Shown one piece after another: positions 6,402 through 13,649 of a stretch of DNA of 23,208 nt. Position 1 is the stretch's first letter, and each line of letters starts with the position of its first letter. The DNA lies in NCBI GenBank assembly GCA_900544425.1, contig UQUX01000014.1, positions 1 through 23,208 of the forward strand, in the 5' to 3' direction. The stretch is from an uncultured Collinsella sp. (GTDB lineage Bacteria > Actinomycetota > Coriobacteriia > Coriobacteriales > Coriobacteriaceae). The notes below the pieces were generated by a model, which searched no databases, was not told the DNA's origin, and was given only the letters and a program-made list of their open reading frames with translations. The translations under genes were made by a program, and so were the position numbers.

Positions 6402-7568
6402 TTAAGCGGTGAAGGGGTGAATCGTCACGCCCTTAACCACGCGGTTGACCGTGCCGGTGGGGCTCGGCGTATCGGGCGTGTTGCCCACGCGCACGGAGTT
6501 GAGCAGGCTGATAGCCTGGGCAAACATCACGAACGGCAGAGCAAGGTAGCCCTCGGGAAGTGCCTCGTAGCCCTTAAAGGTGAAGGACTCGCCCTCATAG
6601 ACGGTGGCACCTTCCTGCTGAACGGCGATGGTGTGCTGAGCGATCTCGTCGCCACCGATCTCGTTGAGGATGTCGATGTCGTACTGACGGGTGTAGGCGT
6701 CATTGTTGACGAACACGAAGACGAGTGTCTTATCGTCGACAAAGGACTTAGGTCCGTGACGATAGCCCATGGAGGTGTCGTAGGAAGTAGCGACCAGACC
6801 GTGAGCGAGCTCGAGGATCTTGAGCTGGCTCTCCTGGGCAAGGCCACCGAAGGAGCCAGAACCCAAGTAGGTCACGCGGTTGAAGTCGCCAGCCAGGTAA
6901 TCGGCGATCTCAGGCTCACGGGAGATGACCTCCTCGCCCATCTTGGCGATGGTCTCGACCCATTCAGCCTTCTGCTCATCGGAAGCCTCGTCAAAGATAA
7001 GGGTGGAGAGCAGGGTCATGCAGGTGTAAGAACCGGTCATGGCGAAGCCCTTGTCGTTGGCGCGCGGAATGAGCAGCGTCAGCGCGTTGGGATCATCGGC
7101 AGACTCGACGGCGAGCTTGCCCTCGGGAGCGCAGGTGATGTTGAGGAACTTAACGTTGTGGACGAGCTCCTTGGCAACGGCAACGGCGGCAAGGCTCTCG
7201 GGGCTGTTGCCAGAGCGGGCAAAGGAAACCACGAGCGTGGGATCCTCGGCGCGCAGGAAGTCGCGCGGGGCGCTCACGATGTCGGTCGTGGCGATGGGCT
7301 TAAAGTCGTAGAGATCAGTGTTGCCAGCGTGACGCAGGTACGGGGCGCAGGTATCGCCAACGTAGTCGGACGTACCGGCACCGGTGAAGACAACGGACAG
7401 ACGACCCTCGCCCATAGCGCGAGCCTCGGCCAGAAAGGCCTCGATGGCCTCCTTGTTCTCGCGATAGATGTTGAGCGTATCACGCCAAAGCTCGGGCTGC
7501 TGAGCAATCTCGGCCGTGGTGATCTGGGCGCCGAGCTCGGTAAGCTCCTCGACACTCTTCTCGAACAT
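6402..7568 (-). CDS. agaS: AgaS-family SIS-domain aldose-ketose isomerase/deaminase
   Basis: 388 residues with two SIS domains, as in AgaS. Seen: GAGTSDYVG (63-71) and RSGNSPES (118-125) as sugar-phosphate loops of the first domain, TGSYTCM (178-184), then GSGSFGGLAQES (236-247) and GYRHGPKSFVDD (268-279) of the second. AgaS is known as galactosamine-6-phosphate deaminase/isomerase, giving tagatose-6-phosphate and ammonia; a GlcN-6-P specificity cannot be excluded from sequence alone. The start ATG has AGAGG upstream. A perfect TATAAT lies 40-45 bases before the start with a GntR-type operator over the -35 region, so repression by the neighbouring GntR protein is likely. It lies between the regulator gene and nagA, with a terminator after it. 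Confidence 0.92.
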   Translation of the reverse strand: MFEKSVEELTELGAQITTAEIAQQPELWRDTLNIYRENKEAIEAFLAEARAMGEGRLSVVFTGAGTSDYVGDTCAPYLRHAGNTDLYDFKPIATTDIVSAPRDFLRAEDPTLVVSFARSGNSPESLAAVAVAKELVHNVKFLNITCAPEGKLAVESADDPNALTLLIPRANDKGFAMTGSYTCMTLLSTLIFDEASDEQKAEWVETIAKMGEEVISREPEIADYLAGDFNRVTYLGSGSFGGLAQESQLKILELAHGLVATSYDTSMGYRHGPKSFVDDKTLVFVFVNNDAYTRQYDIDILNEIGGDEIAQHTIAVQQEGATVYEGESFTFKGYEALPEGYLALPFVMFAQAISLLNSVRVGNTPDTPSPTGTVNRVVKGVTIHPFTA

Positions 7569-7607
7569 TTCTAATACCTCTCTCTAGAAGCAATCCTCTG
7601 ACGTGCA

Positions 7608-7643
7608 ATTATACACTTCGGTTGGTTATCTGGTAGTAACCAG
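7608..7643 (-). promoter_or_regulatory. agaS promoter with DasR/NagR-type operator
   Basis: On the minus strand a perfect -10 TATAAT lies at 7613-7608. About 16 bases further upstream is the inverted repeat CTGGT-TACT-ACCAG (7643-7630), covering the place of the -35 box. TGGT-n4-ACCA is the core of the sites bound by HutC-type GntR regulators such as DasR and NagR/YvoA. Binding would block RNA polymerase. The site also lies 40 bases after the stop of the gntR gene. Confidence 0.75.
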
Positions 7644-7682
7644 TTAAATACAAAGAATCATCATATGGAAACGGTGCGAACA

Positions 7683-8414
7683 CTAGTCGCTACGCTGGTG
7701 GTAAACCTTGTATTTAAACTGATCGGCACGAGCAACCGAGAGCGTATACTCCACAACCTCGTTTGACTCGTTATACGTAGTCCTAACCAAATCGAGCACA
7801 GGCGAGCCCTCGACGATTTCCAAAAGGTGGGCATCGGTGGGACGGGCTATGCTCGCATAGAACTCCTCTTCGGCCACGCGTATTTTTTGCTGAAAGTCTT
7901 GCTCAATCACATCGTAAAGCGGCTTGCGTTCCAGCAGCGGTCGCTTTAGGGACAGAAATTGACGAACCGGTAGATAACTGCGTTCGACCATCATGGGCAT
8001 GTTGTCGGCAGAACGAAGGCGCTTGAGCTTAAAAATGCGATCACCGATACGCAATCCCATATGCTCGGCCAGATTCTTATCGGCCTCCATCTCGCAAAAC
8101 TCGAGAATCGTGGTCTCGGGGTCGCGACCCATCGCGCGCATCTGCTCGGTAAAGCTGTAAGACTGCATAAGATTGGTTGCCTTTGCCGAACGGTCGGTCA
8201 CAAAGGTACCGCGACCGTGCTGCCGAACCACCAGTCCTAAACGCTCCAGTTCCTGCAGAGCCAGGCGTACCGTAGTGCGCGAGAGACCATAGCGCTCCGA
8301 AAGTTCGCGCTCGGAAGGAATCATGTCACCGGCGCGATATTCATGGTCAATCTTTTCGGTCAGAATATCGACCAGCTGATCGTACAGCGGTTGCTTACGC
8401 GCTCCGATCGCCAT
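7683..8414 (-). CDS. GntR-family (HutC subfamily) transcriptional regulator, NagR/DasR/AgaR-like
   Basis: 243 residues. A winged helix-turn-helix covers about 10-73 (LYDQLVDIL, PSERELSERYGLSRTTVR, LALQELERLGLV, HGRGTFV). A UTRA effector domain follows, about 90-238 (RDPETTILEF, IFKLKRLRSAD, ERSYLP, YTLSVARADQFKY). Related proteins NagR/YvoA and DasR bind hexosamine-6-phosphates and then release DNA. Matching TGGT-n4-ACCA sites lie before agaS and near the PTS promoter, so it probably represses both. Start ATG has GGGAGG five bases upstream. Its promoter is flanked by a different inverted repeat. It sits between the PTS operon and agaS on the same strand, with a terminator upstream. Confidence 0.92.
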   Translation of the reverse strand: MAIGARKQPLYDQLVDILTEKIDHEYRAGDMIPSERELSERYGLSRTTVRLALQELERLGLVVRQHGRGTFVTDRSAKATNLMQSYSFTEQMRAMGRDPETTILEFCEMEADKNLAEHMGLRIGDRIFKLKRLRSADNMPMMVERSYLPVRQFLSLKRPLLERKPLYDVIEQDFQQKIRVAEEEFYASIARPTDAHLLEIVEGSPVLDLVRTTYNESNEVVEYTLSVARADQFKYKVYHQRSD

Positions 8415-8463
8415 CCTATCCTCCCTTTTGCTCGAATTCGGCTAACTACCTAGGGTGTTAAGC

Positions 8464-8493
8464 ATTATCAGTCCGCAACACCCGAATCATCAA
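8464..8493 (-). promoter_or_regulatory. gntR promoter, bracketed by a 7-bp inverted repeat
   Basis: Minus strand TTGATG (8493-8488), 18-base spacer, GATAAT (8469-8464) form a good sigma-70-type promoter 50 bases before the start codon. The repeat GGGTGTT (8453-8459) / AACACCC (8477-8483), spacer 17, surrounds the -10 box and could be an operator. It differs from the TGGT-n4-ACCA sites. Confidence 0.6.
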
Positions 8494-8499
8494 GAAAAC

Positions 8500-8533
8500 A
8501 AAAGCCGCGCGCTCTTTCGAGCACGCGGCTTTT
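8500..8533 (-). terminator. Terminator of the PTS operon
   Basis: AAAAGCCGCGCGCTC and GAGCACGCGGCTTTT form a long stem (14 paired bases each side, one C-A mismatch) with a TTTC loop. It has T runs on both strands and so could act both ways; it lies 66 bases after the EIID stop. Confidence 0.9.
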
Positions 8534-8599
8534 AACATACACATGGCTTAAGGGGTCGGGGTGTGAGCCGCGTAGGGACACACCCCTCAAGCTAGAGCC

Positions 8600-9682
8600 T
8601 TACCAGATGCTCGGCCAGAGACCAAGCGGGCCAGCGCCCAGGATGCCCAGGACGAAGAGCAGCAGAATGCCCTTGGTCGGGGTCCAGCTGTGCTTAGCGA
8701 ACATGTAGTAAAGCAGCAGCGTAAGCATAAGCGGGACGAGCTTCGGGACGATGGTGTTGAGGGTGTCGGCAACAGAAAAGTTGACCGGATCCTCGGTAAC
8801 GGTAGCGTAGGTCACGGACTCCATGCCGTTACCCAGATCGGCGACGCCGCACTTGACCTCGTTGCCGTCGGCATCGGTGGCAGTGAGGGCGTTGCCGTCC
8901 TCATCGGTCATGGCGATGGTACCGGCCTCAGCGGTCTCGGTATCGATGCCCTCCATACCGGTGAAGTTCTCGGCCTCCTTCTCGGAGACGATCACGGTAG
9001 TAGGAGAGAGGCCACGGGTGGTGCCGTTGGGGATCTGGAGGTTGATCTGGGTGCCACCCATGGTGACGACCAGGCAACCGACGACGAAGACGCCCATGAT
9101 GGAAGCGGCACGCGTGAAGGCCTGCATGTTGGCGGTCAGAGCGTCAATAGCGCTGGTGCCAAGCTTGTAGGACCAGTTCATGAGCCAGAAGCGCAGAGCG
9201 AACTGGACGACGTTGAAGATCACCAGGAAGATGATCGGCGCAGCAGCGTTGCCGTTGATGGCCATGTTGGAAGTGATGCCGGCCGTGATAGGCACGAGCG
9301 TCAGCCAGAACAGGGCGTCACCGATACCACCGAGCGGGCCCATTGCGGCGACGCGGACGGCGCGGATCGTGGGGATGTCAACCTTGTTCTGTTCGAGCGA
9401 AAGCACGATGCCCATAACAAAGGTGACAAGGAACGGGTGGGTGTTGAAGAACTCCAGGTTGTGGCTCATAGAAGCCGCGAGGTCGTTCTTGTTGGTGTGG
9501 ATCTTCTCCAGACCTGGGATGATGGAGTAGAGCCAGCCAGCGGCCTGCATACGCTCGTAGTTGAACGATGCCTGCAAGAAGCAGGAGCGCCAAGCCATCT
9601 TGTTGAGGGTCTTCTGGTCGAGCTGCGGAGCAGGAGTGAGATCCTCATAGTGCTCCGGGATCACATACTCATTAGATGCCAT
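8600..9682 (-). CDS. PTS mannose-family EIID component with enlarged loop
   Basis: 360 residues from the ATG at 9682, which has GGAGGTGA nine bases upstream and overlaps the end of EIIC by 11 bases; a longer open frame (start 9715) lies wholly inside EIIC coding sequence. Family marks: LNKMAWRSCFLQASFNYERMQ, AAMGPLGGIGDALFW (about 113-126), and C-terminal membrane segments (VPKLVPLMLTLLLYY, ILLLFVLGILGAGPLGL). EIID with EIIC forms the membrane sugar channel. Between the IP of NLQIP (about residue 218) and ADTLNTIVPKL (about 305) there are about 88 residues where E. coli ManZ has roughly 25. The extra part is acidic, includes the doubled motif TDEDGNALTA / TDADGNEVKC, and is predicted to lie outside the bilayer. 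Confidence 0.93.
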   Translation of the reverse strand: MASNEYVIPEHYEDLTPAPQLDQKTLNKMAWRSCFLQASFNYERMQAAGWLYSIIPGLEKIHTNKNDLAASMSHNLEFFNTHPFLVTFVMGIVLSLEQNKVDIPTIRAVRVAAMGPLGGIGDALFWLTLVPITAGITSNMAINGNAAAPIIFLVIFNVVQFALRFWLMNWSYKLGTSAIDALTANMQAFTRAASIMGVFVVGCLVVTMGGTQINLQIPNGTTRGLSPTTVIVSEKEAENFTGMEGIDTETAEAGTIAMTDEDGNALTATDADGNEVKCGVADLGNGMESVTYATVTEDPVNFSVADTLNTIVPKLVPLMLTLLLYYMFAKHSWTPTKGILLLFVLGILGAGPLGLWPSIW

Positions 9683-10472
9683 CTTCGAAGTCACCTCCGT
9701 CAGAAACAGCTGCACCCTTCAGCTCGGTCTGCTGCTGGAAGTCCCAGAAAGCGATGCCGAAGCCGATGAGAGCGAGGATGAGCAGAGCAGGGGTTGCCAG
9801 AGATTCGTTGGCAACGGTGATAAGCGCGAGGCCAAAGCCCATGAGGAAGAAGCCCCACATATCGCGGTTCATCATAACCTTGAGCAGGACGGCGAAGCCG
9901 ACGAAGCGCATCATGCCGCCTGCAGCGGACAGACCGGTCTGCAGCCAAGTCGGGATGGCGGAAGCAATGGTCTGACCGATGGTAGCGCCAGCGATGAAGA
10001 ACAGGGTGACGACGACAGCGAAGACCAGGCCGAGCAGAGCCATGGCGAAGTAGTTCAGGCGCTCGATGCCCTTGATGTCCGCGTTATGAGCCATGTTATC
10101 GGCCGTGGACATAAGCGGGGACATAAGCGTGAAGACCAGGGTAACGCCGAGCTGACCAAGCAGAGCGAACGGAATGGCAAGGCCGACTGCCGCGTTGGGC
10201 TCGAGGCCCGTAGCGATAGCGAGAATGGCTGCCATGATGCCGCCAATGACGGCGTTAGGCGGCTGAGCGCCTCCGATCGGCATGTTGCCGATCGTCATGA
10301 GCTGATAGGTACCACCCACGAGAAGACCGGTGTTGAGGTCGCCAAGGATAAGACCGATGACGGCGCCGGTGACGATGGGCTGATAGAGAGACTCGAGGAA
10401 GTCAAACTGGTCGATTGCCGCGATGAACGTAACAACGAAGACCAGGGCGACCTGAATGATCGAGAATTCCAT
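9672..10472 (-). CDS. PTS mannose-family EIIC component
   Basis: 266 residues, the normal length of AgaC/ManY-type EIIC. Strongly hydrophobic, with about eight to ten membrane segments. Family marks: VTFIAAIDQFDFLESLYQPI (14-33), GLILGDLNTGLLVGGTYQLMTIG (40-62), IGGAQPPNAVIGGIMA (66-81), with conserved acidic and polar residues of the transport site. It forms the translocation domain together with EIID. Start ATG is preceded by AAAGGAGGAGC. A 90-base gap separates it from EIIB, and its end overlaps EIID by 11 bases, suggesting translational coupling. Galactosamine or GalNAc specificity is inferred from neighbouring genes, not from the sequence. Confidence 0.94.
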   Translation of the reverse strand: MEFSIIQVALVFVVTFIAAIDQFDFLESLYQPIVTGAVIGLILGDLNTGLLVGGTYQLMTIGNMPIGGAQPPNAVIGGIMAAILAIATGLEPNAAVGLAIPFALLGQLGVTLVFTLMSPLMSTADNMAHNADIKGIERLNYFAMALLGLVFAVVVTLFFIAGATIGQTIASAIPTWLQTGLSAAGGMMRFVGFAVLLKVMMNRDMWGFFLMGFGLALITVANESLATPALLILALIGFGIAFWDFQQQTELKGAAVSDGGDFEDGI

Positions 10473-10562
10473 CTTGCTCCTCCTTTCAAAATGTATGTAC
10501 GCACTTTGGATTTCACGTACAGAATGTCAGGGTTTCACTCCTGACAACGTGGATCACGAGGA

Positions 10563-11045
10563 TTACGAGAAGAGCTTGCTCGTGTCCTCAACAGGCGTGC
10601 TCGGAACACGCCTGATCTCCAACTCCACCCCCAATTCCTGCAGCTCTTTAAACGCAGCGACATCCTCGTCGTTAACTGCGACGGAGGTGGCGACTTGGCG
10701 CTTTCCTTCCGACATGTGCATGTTGCCGATGTTTACCTTCTTTATAGGCACACCGCCCTTGACGAGCGTAAGCACGTCTTCCGGTGTTTCGGCCACGATG
10801 AAGATCTTCTGGCGCGGGCTCGCCTTGCCAATGACGTCGATGGTCTTCTGCAGGGAGAAGAAACGCGTAGCGACGCCGGCGGGAGCAGCCATCTTCATGA
10901 GGTTCTGACGCATGGTGTTGGTCGACACGTCGTCGTTGGCGACGAGGATGAGGTTGGAGCCCAGGGTAGAGTTCCACTGGGTAGCGACCTGACCATGGAC
11001 CAGTCGGTTATCGATGCGGGTAAGAAGAATGTTGGGTTCTGCCAT
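10563..11045 (-). CDS. PTS mannose-family EIIB component
   Basis: 160 residues, single EIIB domain. The phosphorylation motif TRIDNRLVHGQV (9-20) is intact with His17, which takes phosphate from EIIA and passes it to the incoming sugar. Other marks: GSNLILVANDD (28-38), AAPAGVATRFF, LVKGGVPIKKVNIGNMH and FKELQELGVELEIR. Cytoplasmic. The start ATG has AAGGAAG about nine bases upstream. It lies between yajC (36-base gap) and EIIC in the PTS operon. It is closely similar to the orphan EIIB at 39-551 apart from the active-site change and C-terminal tail. Confidence 0.95.
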   Translation of the reverse strand: MAEPNILLTRIDNRLVHGQVATQWNSTLGSNLILVANDDVSTNTMRQNLMKMAAPAGVATRFFSLQKTIDVIGKASPRQKIFIVAETPEDVLTLVKGGVPIKKVNIGNMHMSEGKRQVATSVAVNDEDVAAFKELQELGVELEIRRVPSTPVEDTSKLFS

Positions 11046-11081
11046 GTTGATCAGCTTCCTTTCGTTATTTGCTGACGACAG

Positions 11082-11363
11082 TTACTTGATCTCCTGAATC
11101 GCGTAACGCGAAACATCTACGACGGCTCCGGATCGGACTTTGATCTGGACCTTTTCGCCTTCGATGCCTTTGACGGTTCCGTAGATACCGCCGGCGAAAA
11201 GAACCTCCTGACCCGGTTTGAGCTCCGTGTGCAGCTCCTTGAAGTACTTCTGCTTCTTCTTCATGTTGACTTGCGACCAGATGGTGTAAATCAAGCCCAT
11301 GATGACAAGCAGGCCTAAAAGGGCAACCGAGGAGCTCAGGACGTTGGCTCCGAAATCGGCCAT
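11082..11363 (-). CDS. yajC: YajC-family small membrane protein inside the PTS operon
   Basis: 93 residues: one N-terminal membrane segment (about 11-30, SSVALLGLLVIMGLIYTIWS), then a basic MKKKQKYFKEL helix and a small beta domain with the YajC pattern LKPGQEVLFAGGIYGTVKGI (48-67) and VQIKVRSGAVVDVSRYAI. YajC is an accessory subunit of the Sec translocon (with SecDF/YidC), normally encoded beside secD. Here its ATG overlaps the EIIA stop by one base (TAATG), so it is part of the PTS operon. A role in membrane insertion or stability of EIIC/EIID is an inference from position only. Confidence 0.88.
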   Translation of the reverse strand: MADFGANVLSSSVALLGLLVIMGLIYTIWSQVNMKKKQKYFKELHTELKPGQEVLFAGGIYGTVKGIEGEKVQIKVRSGAVVDVSRYAIQEIK

Positions 11364-11806
11364 TAGATGCCGTCCTCGTCGCCGAAGATATCCTCTTCCT
11401 CGGAGCCGGCAACGGATGCGACCGTCTGGGCGGTGATGCCCGTCTGACCAACGGTCACGGCCTGCTCGCCAAGCTCAGCGAGCGTGGCATTGCCGCGGAG
11501 GAACAGAAGCTCAATAACCATGGGGAGGTTAGTGCCAGTCAGAACTTCGACGTTGTCGACATCCTGGGCAATCATCATCGACTGGTTGAACGGGGTACCA
11601 CCGAGCAGATCGGTAAAGACGAGCACGCCATCGCACTCCTCGCGCATGGCGGTAATAGCGGCGCGGAGATCCTCACCGTAGGAAGCAGCCTGGTCGCCCT
11701 CAAAAGGAACGACGGTAAAAGCGGGCTGGTCGCCGGCAACCATAGCAATAGCGCTTGCGAGGCCGGGTGCGAACTGTCCATGACCGGTAAGAATAAAGCC
11801 AACCAT
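11363..11806 (-). CDS. PTS mannose-family EIIA component
   Basis: 147 residues. Typical ManX/AgaF N-terminus GFILTGHGQFAPGL with the phosphorylated His9, GDQPAFTVVPF, and the core DGVLVFTDLLGGTPFNQ (about 59-75), then NLPMVIELL. Receives phosphate from HPr and hands it to EIIB. Cytoplasmic. The last ~15 residues are acidic (GSEEEDIFGDEDGI) and extend past the usual domain. The start ATG has AAGGGA seven bases upstream. It is the first gene of the operon; a TGGT-n4-ACCA operator lies about 120 bases upstream. Confidence 0.95.
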   Translation of the reverse strand: MVGFILTGHGQFAPGLASAIAMVAGDQPAFTVVPFEGDQAASYGEDLRAAITAMREECDGVLVFTDLLGGTPFNQSMMIAQDVDNVEVLTGTNLPMVIELLFLRGNATLAELGEQAVTVGQTGITAQTVASVAGSEEEDIFGDEDGI

Positions 11807-11906
11807 TCAAATTTCCCTTCCGAAGGTGTGTACTATCTGAGTCCGATGATTTTCAGAAGCCAGCGGGCAATCGCCCTTAAAGCTTCTTGGAAAGCGTTCT
11901 TTGAAG

Positions 11907-11958
11907 ACCAGTGGTTTCTAAACTGGTAATAACCACGTGACGTGTTGTTGTCACTATA
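11907..11958 (-). promoter_or_regulatory. Probable PTS operon control region with GntR-type operator
   Basis: CTGGT-AATA-ACCAC (11923-11936) has the TGGT-n4-ACCA core seen before agaS. It partly overlaps another inverted repeat, ACCAGT (11907-11912) / ACTGGT (11922-11927). A minus-strand TATAGT (11958-11953) is a candidate -10 box, though no good -35 is visible. If so, the operator lies in the first ~35 transcribed bases, a position suited to repression. Confidence 0.55.
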
Positions 11959-11959
11959 T

Positions 11960-12357
11960 CACCACAGAAGAGGTCGCTTTCGTTGATTCAAACAGTAAAA
12001 CGTTTTTGCACCGATCACGGTGATAAATCGACCGTTTACCGCTCGTTAACACTTCTACCTGCGGTTTTGAAACCGTTTCGAAATGCTTTGGCAAAAGATC
12101 GGAACTATTTTTATGTCTAAACAACGCAGGTCGGCTAAAAATAGCGTGTAGAAAAATTGCAGGTCATTGTGAAGATATGTGAATTGGTCTTTTTGACTTA
12201 ATACCAGTTTGAACCAGTTTTGAGATTATCGGTGAACGGTAGTTTTCAACCGTTCACCGGTTACTTGCAATCGTTTGCAGTTGTTTTCCCAGATGAATTG
12301 GGGAAACACAATGGAGCGCTTGCGCGGGCGCGAGGCCTACTCCAGTGGTTTCGGCAG
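11960..12357. other. AT-richer gene-free stretch upstream of the PTS operon
   Basis: No coding sequence is supported here. The stretch is clearly lower in GC than its surroundings. It holds two direct copies of ACCAGTTT (12203-12210 and 12213-12220) exactly 10 bases apart, so on the same face of the helix. The same 8-mer in the other orientation (AAACTGGT) occurs at 11920-11927 within the operator region. It also holds the palindrome listed separately at 12230-12259. Nothing recognisable was seen between 12260 and 12357. Confidence 0.5.
12230..12259. repeat. Perfect 11-bp inverted repeat in the intergenic region
   Basis: CGGTGAACGGT (12230-12240) and ACCGTTCACCG (12249-12259) are exact complements around AGTTTTCA. 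No T run follows on either strand, so it is not an ordinary terminator. An operator for an unknown regulator is possible. Confidence 0.6.
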
Positions 12358-12358
12358 C

Positions 12359-12395
12359 AAAAAGCCCGCTAGAACGTTGTCCGTTCTAGCGGGCT
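12359..12395 (-). terminator. Terminator of the SurA-like gene
   Basis: A perfect 14-bp stem AGCCCGCTAGAACG / CGTTCTAGCGGGCT with a 5-base loop (12363-12395) is followed on the minus strand by TTTT. It lies 43 bases after the stop of the gene at 12438. Confidence 0.9.
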
Positions 12396-12437
12396 AAATC
12401 AGGCAGATCGGCTAGCGCACAGTAGTGCAGGCAAACC

Positions 12438-13523
12438 TTACGCAAACAGGCCGTAGATGCTGATGTTGGCCTTGGCATACAGGCCGTTAGCATACTCGGT
12501 CCACTTGGAGCTGGCGCTCGAAGCCTGCGAAGAGTACTGCTGGTAGGCGGTGTAATAGGCGGTCATGGCCTGCTTGTAGGTAGCGCTATCAGCCGTAAAG
12601 GCATCGTCAGCGAAGGCCTTAGCGTAGGTGCTATCGGCGTCCTTCCAGGTGCCCTTTTCGCTATCCCACTCGTCGCCGGCAAGTTTGATGATGTAATCGG
12701 CGTAGTCCTTGCTCGCGGTCTCCTCGTTGCCGTCAGCAGGCTCGGTCGGGGCGGTCGGCATGCTTGCGGAGCTATCGCCCACCTTCTTCTTGTAGAGCTT
12801 CTGCAGCGTCGCGGACTGACGGACGATCTGCTTGGCCTGGTCCTTGGACACGCCATACTGCGTGGCCATGGTCTTGTAGTCCGAAGTGCCGATGGAATCC
12901 TCGGCGTACTTCTTCATCTCCTTAGAAGAGACGGTGATGCCCTCGTCCTCGGCAGCGTCGAGCAGGATCTTGTTGCGCACGTAGGACAGGATGACGTCGG
13001 CAGAGGGAGCGGTGTAGTTGCCATCGCCATCCTTGACGGTGTCGAGGCTGTACTGGCTCTCGATGGCCTCGCGCGCGGTGATGTCACTCTTCTTGCCGTT
13101 GTAGCTGTAGCTTGCCACGGTCGAATCGAGCTGGTCCTCGGTCAGGGTCGACGAGCCGACACCCTTGCCGCCAAAACCACCATTGCCAATAAAGAAGCCA
13201 ATCACGGCAGCAATCACGACTGCAACCACAAAGGCGGCAATCATCGCCTTCTTGTGCTTGGATGCATGGTCGTCCGCGTCGGAGTCGTCGTCCTCGTCCT
13301 GTTCCTCGGGCATGAGGTTCTCGTCGGCGGCGTCCGCGGCGATCTTTGCCTCCAGGCGGGCGTCCTCCTCCTCGGCGGTCGTGCCGGCGGCAATATGTTC
13401 GGCAGACGTACCGGCGACCAGATCGATCTTCTCGTCCTCGTCACCGTCGGGACCTTCGCCGCGCTCGATAATCTGGATGCCGTCGATCTCGTCCTTCTCG
13501 TCCTTCTTTTGAATCAGACCCAT
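12438..13523 (-). CDS. Membrane-anchored SurA/PrsA-like chaperone protein
   Basis: 361 residues. The first ~90 are highly acidic (runs of D/E such as DEDDDSDADD) and probably cytoplasmic, then KHKK and one membrane segment at 93-113 (MIAAFVVAVVIAAVIGFFIG), then an outer part. Residues about 125-245 fit a SurA N-terminal-type helical domain: STLTEDQLDSTV, ILSYVRNKILLDAAEDEGITVSSKEMKKY, SKDQAKQIVRQSATLQKLYKKKV. There is no parvulin isomerase domain; the rest is Ala/Ser/Tyr-rich. A role in folding exported proteins is inferred from the domain pattern only. Start ATG has AAGGAG eight bases upstream. Transcribed alone between two terminators. Confidence 0.75.
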   Translation of the reverse strand: MGLIQKKDEKDEIDGIQIIERGEGPDGDEDEKIDLVAGTSAEHIAAGTTAEEEDARLEAKIAADAADENLMPEEQDEDDDSDADDHASKHKKAMIAAFVVAVVIAAVIGFFIGNGGFGGKGVGSSTLTEDQLDSTVASYSYNGKKSDITAREAIESQYSLDTVKDGDGNYTAPSADVILSYVRNKILLDAAEDEGITVSSKEMKKYAEDSIGTSDYKTMATQYGVSKDQAKQIVRQSATLQKLYKKKVGDSSASMPTAPTEPADGNEETASKDYADYIIKLAGDEWDSEKGTWKDADSTYAKAFADDAFTADSATYKQAMTAYYTAYQQYSSQASSASSKWTEYANGLYAKANISIYGLFA

Positions 13524-13561
13524 ATCAGTTACTCCTTGTTAGGAAACATAGTCCGCAATAG

Positions 13562-13590
13562 AATACGCCCGACAGAGCGCCGGGCGTATT
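13562..13590 (-). terminator. Candidate terminator of the isocitrate dehydrogenase operon
   Basis: AATACGCCCG (13562-13571) and CGGGCGTATT (13581-13590) form a perfect 10-bp stem with a 9-base loop. The minus-strand tail is only moderately T-rich (CTATT), so its strength is uncertain. Confidence 0.55.
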
Positions 13591-13649
13591 GATTCTCAGG
13601 TTATACGCAAACACTTAAGTACTATTTAGGCGTTTGCAGTCTGCATGCC

